DNA of 32,517 nucleotides from Psilocybe azurescens. Taxonomy: Eukaryota > Basidiomycota > Agaricomycetes > Agaricales > Agrocybaceae. Below the pieces are notes generated by a model. That model saw only the letters and a list, made by a program, of their open reading frames with translations, searched no databases and had not been told where the DNA came from. The stretch is from NCBI GenBank assembly GCA_023853785.1, contig JAJIRX010000628.1:1-32517 (forward strand), read 5' to 3'. The translations under genes were made by a program, and so were the position numbers. Below, piece after piece: positions 20,025 to 26,902 of this stretch (its first letter is position 1; the number at the start of each line of letters is the position of its first letter).

Positions 20025-20039
20025 ATATACGGTCACATG
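20025..20039 (-). promoter_or_regulatory. Shared promoter element of PPWV copy 9
   Basis: AATATACGGTCACATG lies about 100 bp upstream of the lost start codon of copy 9. It is kept although the gene itself is dead. Confidence 0.55.
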
Positions 20040-20166
20040 GCCGGATAGTCGATGGTACTTACAGAATCTACATAAGTAGAGGGCATTCAACGCGAGTGCT
20101 TACTATAGTTCGTGATAATCAGGCTGGCAGTCAGATACTATGCAAGGGGATGTATGAAGGAAATAA

Positions 20167-20677
20167 GAGTCAGTCCGGCAACAAAAATGCGGGCGCATTT
20201 TCATTTTGATGGTATTCTCATTATTCCCACATGCCCCAAAGTGGAATGGCTGTGTTATTTCTGATTCGATTGTGACAGGTCCGAATAGGCACAACACCAG
20301 CACAAGCAACAACGATGCCCGACGGGTGCTTGTCGTTGTCCGCCTCTCAGTCCCGCCGCTTGACATAAACCTTAAGTACTTCTAATTGCAAAGACTTAAG
20401 TACGTAAAAATATTTTGCACAATATTTTATGTATACATACAAAGTTGCGCTAGCTATTCCATCAGAAGGGCGTTGTCAGAGCATGTTCGCTGTTTCCAAC
20501 GATGAGCTCAACCTAAGCTGGACAGTGCTGGGGAGGGTAACAGTAAGTTGATGTGACCGGGGATATAGCTGTCAAACAATTTAGTAATATTCATTACCTG
20601 TGGGAATAACACCAAAGTACCATCAAAATGAGAAATGCGGTGAAAATGCACCCGCATTTTCGTTGCTGGACTGACTC
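20167..20677. mobile_element. 511-bp terminal-inverted-repeat element (MITE) with TAA duplication
   Basis: The left end GAGTCAGTCCGGCAAC is matched on the opposite strand by GAGTCAGTCCAGCAAC ending at 20677. Homology runs about 65-80 bp inward through AAAATGCGGG(C/T)GCATTTTC, ATTTTGATGGTA and TTATTCCCACA. Both ends are flanked by TAA (20164-20166 and 20678-20680). The related 3' flanks of copies 1 and 8 lack the insert, which supports insertion over chance. A 3-bp TWA duplication is the mark of PIF/Harbinger-type transposition. The interior has no gene. Confidence 0.8.
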
Positions 20678-20800
20678 TAAGCATTCGAGCAGTACAGAGA
20701 CACAAATTTAATGATTACAACAAGCGGAACTACTCGGACACATGTAGTTGTCGCAAAATATCATATCAGCATTAACTAAATGGAGATCAAAACATACTGA

Positions 20801-21243
20801 TCAGTCAACGGCAACACGATACCAGAATGGTTCTTTTGTGAAACTGTCCTTGACCATGAGTTTCTTTAACACTTCCAGTCCCTGGTCCGGATGAAGGAAG
20901 TCCTTGTGCTGGAGCGTGCACTTACGGAGACCCAATACAAGTCTCCGCTCGCCATCAAACTAGCATGACAAGATGTTTATGTTCATCGACTTTAAGCTGG
21001 ATGCATCACTCCGTATTGCCGTCTGGTTCGAGGTGATCGAAGACTTCTCCGTACCGGTCAGGACTTTCAGCCTGCTGGGAATTTCTCCCGCTCTGACTCA
21101 GGTGGAGCGGGGAGTATTTTTGAGATACCAGCAGTAAGCTCATCCATAGGTAGAAGGAATCCGAAAATCTATGGTAGATATCGTGTGTGTAGGTGCACGG
21201 ATGATAATCAGCCCAGCTGGTGACCGAGTTCTGCGGAAGCTTC
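20801..21243 (-). pseudogene. PPWV-family pseudogene, copy 3 (D type)
   Basis: Only exon 2 remains. It ends like the D type (FWYRVAVD, stop 20801-20803) and keeps LRKCTLQHKDFLHPDQGLEV. An in-frame TAG stands at 20960-20962 where other copies have the Trp of CWVDG, and frameshifts occur further up (near DHLEPDG). At its 5' end the sequence passes directly, at the exon acceptor, into the 3' flank of copy 4 (GCGAAAAACTGCAC), so exon 1, intron and promoter are gone. This suggests loss by recombination between copies. Confidence 0.7.
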
Positions 21244-21304
21244 GCGAAAAACTGCACACCATGTCAGCTTTATATGCCAGTTTTATGCAAATCAAACATA
21301 ACGA

Positions 21305-21799
21305 TTAGTCAACAGCAATGCGATACCAGGTAGGGTCTTTCGTGAAACCGTCCTTGGCCATGAGATTCTTTAACACCTCTAATTCATTGTCCGGAAAAAG
21401 GAAATCCCTGTGAGGGCGTGTGCACTTGCGGAGAGACAATACAAGTCCTCGCCCGCCATTGACCCAGCATGCCGAAATCTGTATGTTTGCCAACTTCCAG
21501 CCAAATGTATCGCACTGTATTGCCGCCTGTAACTCGAGGTGGTCAAAGATTTCATCATACCGGTCAGAAGGTTCGTGTTCGGGACTCTCATCCCGCTCTG
21601 GTGCTGGTGGCAGTACTTTTGTAATAGCCGCAAGAAGTTCATCTGCAGGAAGCAGGAATCCGAAAACCCATGGTGGATATCGCGTATCGGTACGACCCTT
21701 GCGAATAATTAGCCGAGCTGGCGAACGGGCTCTTCGGGAGGCTAGAGTCTTCCAGGATTAGTATTTACTTATGATGTTCCGAGTATGATACTCACACAT
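21305..21799 (-). CDS. PPWV-family protein, copy 4 (D type), intact
   Basis: The ATG T exon is 21796-21799, the intron 21742-21795 (54 nt, GTGAGT...TAG) and exon 2 is 21741-21305. The total is 441 nt, 146 residues, with no breaks. Visible parts: MSSRRARSPARLII (basic N-terminus), TRYPPWVFGFLLPADELLAA (about residues 23-42), an acidic linker (ERDESPEHEPSDRYDEIFDH), LELQAAIQCDTFGWKLANI, CWVNGGRGLVLSLRKCTRP and the end FTKDPTWYRIAVD. No signal peptide or membrane segment is seen. It is divergent from copy 5, and the two share a 207-bp intergenic region. The family is unrecognised. Confidence 0.7.
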
Positions 21800-22006
21800 T
21801 TTTCGGTTGTCAAATGTAGAATGTGAGTGGATGGATGCAAGTTTAGCTTTGCGCAAGTCCTGAAGCTGTAGCACTGAAGCTTTGAGGTTTGAATAGATCA
21901 ACATACGGTCACATGACAAAGAAGACAATGGAGAACGGACTTATAAACTTTTGCACTTCCATCTACTTCTATTGACTTCCATTCGTCAGTTCCCAGAAAC
22001 CACAAC
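21800..22006. promoter_or_regulatory. Bidirectional promoter shared by PPWV copies 4 and 5
   Basis: The ATGs of the two divergent copies are only 207 bp apart. One promoter element, ACATACGGTCACATGAC at 21901-21916, sits about 100 bp from one ATG and 90 bp from the other. Because GTCACATGAC is nearly palindromic it could serve both directions. Confidence 0.55.
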
Positions 22007-22501
22007 ATGTGTAAGACTCAACCACCTAGAGGTTTTCAAAAACGCTGATTTTTGTAATTACTAGCTTCCCGCAGACGTCGTTCACCAGCTCGGCTGATTC
22101 TCCGCAGGCGCGAACACACCCGATATCCACCATGGGTTTTTGGATTCCATCTTTCTGTAGATGAGGTTATTGCCGCTGTTCGAAAAATATCATCTACGCC
22201 ATCTGTTTTAGAGGGAGAAGAGAGTCTTGACACACAACTCTTGCAGTACAACGATGTCCTTTATCATGTCGAGATGCAGGTAGCAGTGCAGTGCGATGCC
22301 TTTGGCTGGAAGTGGGCAACCATAGACGCAGCGCCATGCTACGTAGATGGCAAGCAGGGAACTGTCCTGAGTCTTCTTAAGTGCACGCGCCCTTCCAAAG
22401 ACTTCCTTCCTGAAGATGACAAACTGGATGTGATGAAGAAAATCATGGCCGAGGCAGGCTTCACGAAAGAACCAGCCTGGTATCGCGTTGCTGTTCAGTG
22501 A
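22007..22501 (+). CDS. PPWV-family protein, copy 5 (Q type), intact
   Basis: Exon 1 has ATG T (22007-22010), the intron is 22011-22064 (54 nt, GTAAGA...TAG), and exon 2 is 22065-22501. The total is 441 nt, 146 residues. The order is MSSRRRRSPARLILRRR (residues 1-17), TRYPPWVFGFHLSVDEVIAA, a variable Ser/Glu stretch, YHVEMQVAVQCDAFGWKWAT, APCYVDGKQGTVLSLLKCTR and DKLDVMKKIMAEAGFTKEPA ending WYRVAVQ. It is the only plus-strand copy, inverted relative to the others, and its 3' flank carries a 98-bp insertion. Conserved Cys, Trp and the KCTRP motif suggest a folded domain. The role is unknown. Confidence 0.7.
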
Positions 22502-22613
22502 TTGGTAAGTTTTATTTCTGACATCCTTCATTTTAGTCTATAGCGCTGATCTGACAGACAGGTTCTCGTTGCAACTACACCCCATCTCCCTTATTTTATT
22601 CAGTATATTTGTA

Positions 22614-22711
22614 CCACTCCCACCAAAAGTGACCGCCACCTCACCCTGTCATTTGGCACGGGAAAGACTGATGTTATGGTGGTCACTTTGGATGGAGGGA
22701 GTATCCCGTCG
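22614..22711. mobile_element. 98-bp MITE-like insertion with 8-bp target duplication
   Basis: The 3' flank of copy 5 reads TATTTGTA, then this insert, then TATTTGTA again (22606-22613 and 22712-22719). The corresponding flank of copy 7 (minus strand, near 23193-23212) has a single TATTTGTA in an otherwise matching context, which is an empty site. The insert has inner inverted repeats (AAAGTGACCGCCA versus AAAGTGACCACCA). An 8-bp duplication fits hAT-type transposition. Confidence 0.75.
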
Positions 22712-22794
22712 TATTTGTATCTCTGTACTGCACGAAATTATGGCCAATCTATTTACCCTGTACCGTCTCTCCCAATGATTCATTGACGACTCGA

Positions 22795-22969
22795 CCTGAT
22801 TGCAAGAAGTTCATATGCGAGGACAAGGAACCCGAAAACGCATGGATATCGCGTGTAGGTATGATGACCTGCGAATAATCAGCCGAGCTGGCGAATAAGT
22901 TCTTCGAGATGCTATAGTCTTCCAGGATTAGTATTTCCCCATGACGTTCCGAGTGTGAGACTTGCACAT
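22795..22969 (-). pseudogene. PPWV-family 5' remnant, copy 6 (D type)
   Basis: The ATG T exon is still present (22966-22969), but the donor is GCAAGT instead of GTRAGT. Exon 2 keeps only a damaged N-terminal part (TCTCGAAGAACTTATTCGCC on the minus strand and on) and stops near 22795. The promoter element lies near 23068-23083, and beyond it begins the 3' flank of copy 7. The order copy 6-copy 7 repeats the order copy 1-copy 2. Confidence 0.6.
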
Positions 22970-23067
22970 ATTGCGGTTTTTGAAATAGTTGATATGAGTG
23001 GATGAACAGCTTCGCCCAGCTTTGCGTAACTCCTGAAGCTTGAAGCTTTGAAGTTTAAATATCTACA

Positions 23068-23083
23068 AATACGGCCACATGAC
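23068..23083 (-). promoter_or_regulatory. Shared promoter element of PPWV copy 6
   Basis: AATACGGCCACATGAC lies about 100 bp upstream of the remnant start, with one change (GGCC for GGTC) from the family consensus. Confidence 0.5.
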
Positions 23084-23307
23084 ATAGAAAGAGGACAGTG
23101 GGGAACGGACAGCGTAGAACTACAAGTACAACCAGGTTGAGTCATGAAATGGTAAAGGCAAATAGGACGGTCATAATTTCGTGATATACAGAGATACAAA
23201 TATACTGAATAAAATGAGAGGCGATGGGGTGTAGTTGCGGCGAGAATCTGCATATAAAATAAGCGCTATGGACTAAAATAGATTGACGTAAAAATGAAAC
23301 TTACTAT

Positions 23308-23804
23308 TCACTGAGCAGCGACACGGTACCAGGCGGGTTCATTCGTGAAGCCTGCCTCGGCCATGATTTTCTTCATCACATCTAGTTTGTCGTCTTCAGG
23401 AAGGAAGTCTTTGCAAGGGCGTGTGCACTTGAAAAGACTCAGAACAGTACGTTGCCCGCCATTTACATAGCATGGCTCAGCGTCTATGGTTGCCCACTTC
23501 CAGCCAAAGGCATCGCACTGCAATGCCATCTGCATCTCGACATGGTGAAAGACATCGTGATACTGCAAGAATCGAGAGTGAAGATGCCCTTCTCCCTCTA
23601 AAACAGATGGTGTAGATGATAATTTTGGAATGGCTGCAATAATCTCGTCTATGGAAAGATAGAATCCAAAAACCCATGGTGGATATCTGGTTTGTTCACG
23701 CCTGCGGAGAATCAGCCGAGCCGGTGAACGACGTCTGCGGGAAGCTAGTATGTTCAGAAATTAGCATTCCCATGAAACTTTCCGAGTATTTGAGTCTTAC
23801 ACAT
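23308..23804 (-). CDS. PPWV-family protein, copy 7 (Q type), intact
   Basis: The ATG T exon is 23801-23804, the intron 23745-23800 (56 nt), and exon 2 is 23744-23308 (437 nt), giving 146 residues without breaks. It reads MSSRRRRSPARLILRRREQT, RYPPWVFGFYLSIDEIIAAI, VFHHVEMQMALQCDAFGWKW, CYVNGGQRTVLSLFKCTRPC and ends NEPAWYRVAAQ. It is closest to copy 2, and their 3' flanks match for more than 200 bp. The promoter element CAACGTACGGTCACATG (about 23854-23870) is nearer to the ATG than in other copies, so a deletion of about 45 bp probably lies between them. Confidence 0.7.
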
Positions 23805-23853
23805 GCTGTTGAGTGGAAGTGCACAAGATGTTGCGGAATTCGAAGTCGCATTT

Positions 23854-23870
23854 CAACGTACGGTCACATG
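23854..23870 (-). promoter_or_regulatory. Shared promoter element of PPWV copy 7
   Basis: CAACGTACGGTCACATG lies about 50-65 bp upstream of the ATG at 23804. Confidence 0.6.
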
Positions 23871-24293
23871 ATTCTCAATGGCTGATGGCACCTTACAAAA
23901 TGTCTGATACAAATTTATTAAGCGCATGGTGCTTGACATCGGACTACAGTACGCTCAATAGGCTAAATAGAAACAAAGACAACCATAATTCATCCATTTT
24001 TACAGCTTACAATGATCGAAGGGAGCCTTCGAGAAAACCCTTCCACATACGGTCACATTATTGACAATAACTAGATGGCACAGGATGGCACCGATGTGAA
24101 TAACTTACAATGGATTAAGATAATCAAATGCTAATTTGAAGCGTGTAAGACAGAGATGATATATTCGCAATTTCGAGCAGTACAGAAATACAAATTTAAT
24201 GAATGAAACGAGCATTGCCATGACATGGTCGTTGCAAAGAACTGCACACCATGTCAGCTTTATGTGCCAGCTAAATCAACTCAAACATACCGA
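23871..24293. other. Spacer between PPWV copies 7 and 8 with an orphan promoter element
   Basis: No gene is visible. An extra element CACATACGGTCACAT lies at 24043-24057 and is followed by TAGATGGCAC and AATAACTTAC blocks that also follow the elements at 15653 and 20025. From 24176 the conserved D-type 3' flank (GAGCAGTACAGAAATACAAA) leads into copy 8. The orphan element may mark a deleted copy. Confidence 0.5.
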
Positions 24294-24799
24294 TCAGTCA
24301 ACAGCAACGCGGTACCAGGTAGGGTCTTTCGTGAAACCGTCCTTGGCCATGAGGCCCTTTAACACTTCCAGTTCATTATCCGGAAGAAGGAAATCCCTGT
24401 GAGGGCGTGTGCACTTGCGAAGACCCAGCACAAGTCTTTGCGTGCCATCAACCCAGCATGGCAGAATTCCTACGTTCATCGACTTCCAGCCAAAGGCATC
24501 ACTCTGCAGTGCTGCCTGTAGTTCGAGGTCGTCGAAGACTTCTCCATACCGGTCAAAACTTTCCTGCTGAGGACTCTTTTGATCGTCCCGCTCTGATGCA
24601 GATGGGGTATGTAGCTTTAATTTATCAGCAATAAGTTCATCTGGGAGTAGAAGGAATCCGTAAACCCATGGTGGGTATCGTGTTTGTGTATGTCCACGGC
24701 GTATAATCAGCCGAGCCGGAGAACGAGTTCTTCGAGATGCTACAATCTTCAAACATTAGCATTTCCGTCGAGTTTTGTGAGAATATGATACGCACACAT
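24294..24799 (-). CDS. PPWV-family protein, copy 8 (D type), intact
   Basis: The ATG T exon is 24796-24799, the intron 24740-24795 (56 nt, GTGCGT...TAG) and exon 2 is 24739-24294. The total of 450 nt gives 149 residues. It reads MSSRRTRSPARLIIRRGHTQ, TRYPPWVYGFLLLPDELIAD, SFDRYGEVFDDLELQAALQS, CWVDGTQRLVLGLRKCTRPH and ends KDPTWYRVAVD. It is the most divergent intact D-type copy. In-frame length differences in the linker show that this part tolerates change, while the N-terminal motif and the C-terminal 50 residues are held. A truncated gene X relative lies 340 bp to its right. Confidence 0.7.
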
Positions 24800-24875
24800 G
24801 TGTGGTTTTTCGAACGACCGATGAGCGGAAGAACATAAGAGAAGTGGCTTTGCGGAAATCGCTTGAAGTATCTCA

Positions 24876-24892
24876 ACATATGGTCACCTGAT
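24876..24892 (-). promoter_or_regulatory. Shared promoter element of PPWV copy 8
   Basis: CAACATATGGTCACCTGAT lies about 77-95 bp upstream of the ATG at 24799. It is the most diverged version of the element (CACCTG instead of CACATG). Confidence 0.5.
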
Positions 24893-25134
24893 TGCCGATT
24901 ACTACCGGATTGCGAAGCCCCTGGAATGTACGAATGTGTAGAAAATGCCTCTATTTGCCTCAATGGCGAAGTTAAGTAACCATTGTTCTGTGGTTGTTCC
25001 ATCCATTGGATCAAGGCCTAAACACACCCGGGCTTCCCTAAAAATGATGCGTGGCATAAGAGGTATGCAAAAAAATGCTTGTATTCTACTATTGTTCTGT
25101 GTTTTAGGTTAAATGCCTCTCCCTCCTGCAGTTA

Positions 25135-25450
25135 TAGCTTCTGGAATACTGCATGGCATATTTTGAATGTCATCGAAATGCCAATTCTGTCATTATCATT
25201 GCCAGCGTTGGCCCATTCTGGCAATGGTGTCGCATACGTCGCAAAGACATCCCCCAGTGGGATTGGGTGTCACATTGTCTAGATAACCTCGGTTGCATCT
25301 GTTGCAAAGTTTGAAAAAATGGCGGACACTTTTTGATAAGAATGGATCTTATGCAACCCTCGGAACGCAGACATCGGATCAACAAACGGTACCTTCACCC
25401 AATGATCACCGATGGACACACTCCCGCAGCACTCAACTTCTCTTGGTAGA
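25135..25450 (+). pseudogene. Truncated copy of gene X C-terminal region
   Basis: The sequence matches the end of gene X: AYFECHRNANSVIIIAS, FWQWCRIRRKDIPQWDW, then, after frame breaks, RYLHPMITDGHTPAALNFSW and a TAG. A stop after the WDW segment and at least two frame changes inactivate it, and the N-terminal two-thirds are missing. With PPWV copy 8 on its left it repeats the layout of copy 2 and gene X. Confidence 0.75.
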
Positions 25451-26902
25451 ATTAATCGACGGAAACCTAAATATTTCAATCAACACGACTAGCACCGCTG
25501 CCTACAGTCGCCCGGAACAGCACAGGGCTTGCCCTGTTCTTAAACTGTTTTGGGAAGTCCCTTGCCTATTTTAGAAGTCAACGATGATGATCGACCTCTG
25601 TCAATCACGAAATACAACACAAACAAGTACCACCATCTTTTCTTGTCTTTCTTCCATAACCATCACTGGAAGAGGCGCCTCTTACGTGGATGTTATGTTT
25701 CGACTCTTCAATAACTTTCCTTTCATTTCGTTCTCTTTGATACACGGCTATATCAAGTCTGAGCATCAGATGATGGTGCATGCCTCATAGCCTCATAACT
25801 TCGGGATAACGGCATCCCATTTATACCTGTAAGCTAATCCTTCTGTGCTATTGATAGGCTGACGGTCGTGCTGCGCGAGTACCTTGCGTTTCCTTGATAC
25901 GCCACTGCGGGCATAGTCATGTCAGTTGCAAGAAAGTAGACGAACTCCGCTCCGTTGACTGCGCCATGATATTTATCTGGAGCTTCAGCTACAGTCCCTG
26001 ACGTCTTTTTTATGGGGAGACCACTTAGCGCTCAATAATAGCGCTTTGGCTGAGAACAGTACCTGCTACTTGCAGCATATAATCCAGAATGATACATGCT
26101 CGCTATTCGCTGATATCAACAGAAACGCGCATTAGGACTTGTGGCGCATGGGCTGTCTTGAAAAATTTCACCACTATCATCACTGATATCTCTCATCTAT
26201 AAACCTTCAAAACCAACTCCGAGATCATTCCACCTCGTGTTTGTGAGGTTTTAATTTGCTTTGACATCACCTCTTTTGTCTTGCGTCTCAACTAATTCTT
26301 GTAGAGATAGCTCGTCTGACTGAAATATTCTCGGCGGATTTTACATATCCGTCTAAGATACAGTTCACCCCCAAGCTGCTAGAGTTTACTTTTTTCTTAT
26401 TGGTAGAGGAACATCTATCATTCGAGATTTCATTTTCTTAGCATATCATCAGGACTAATTCTAACTGTCGTCGCTCTAGATGTGACAGCTTGCAGCGTCG
26501 GGCTAGCTGAGTATATAATCTACCGAGTAAAACGATGGCCTGGTGATACAAGCTGTCGTATCTTTCTGTGCATAACACTGATTGACAGGCCAACGAATAC
26601 TCTATCAAATAATTTTAGAACCGCCACTGCACAATTACTTATTACGCAACGCTCCCTGAATTAAAAGACACCGACGAGGCTAACGTACAATAGACACCTG
26701 TAAACCGCTGAAGATAAAGCAGTTCAAACTGGGACGCCTCAGCCAGGCTGTGTGCATTTGGTGTGCATGTCATTCTTCAATCTCTGTCTCGAGGCCAAGA
26801 ATTGCCGTCGGCAACTAGGCACACGTGATGTAGCCGACACAGCCACTGATATCTTGGGAGCATTTTCGCAGAGAAACGGTTGCTTGCTCTACAATTCCAA
26901 CG
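25451..26902. other. Intergenic, 1.45 kb before MSS4
   Basis: The first 300 bp are the duplicated X flank (see 25660-25760). After that I see no gene, no tRNA and no repeat. The last few hundred bases should hold the MSS4 promoter, but no clear TATA box was found. Confidence 0.45.

Noticed and set aside
15906..24799. CRISPR-like or simple tandem array
   Set aside because: The repeated units are about 500-bp genes with promoters and introns, on both strands, with uneven spacing. No short repeat-spacer pattern exists anywhere in the window.
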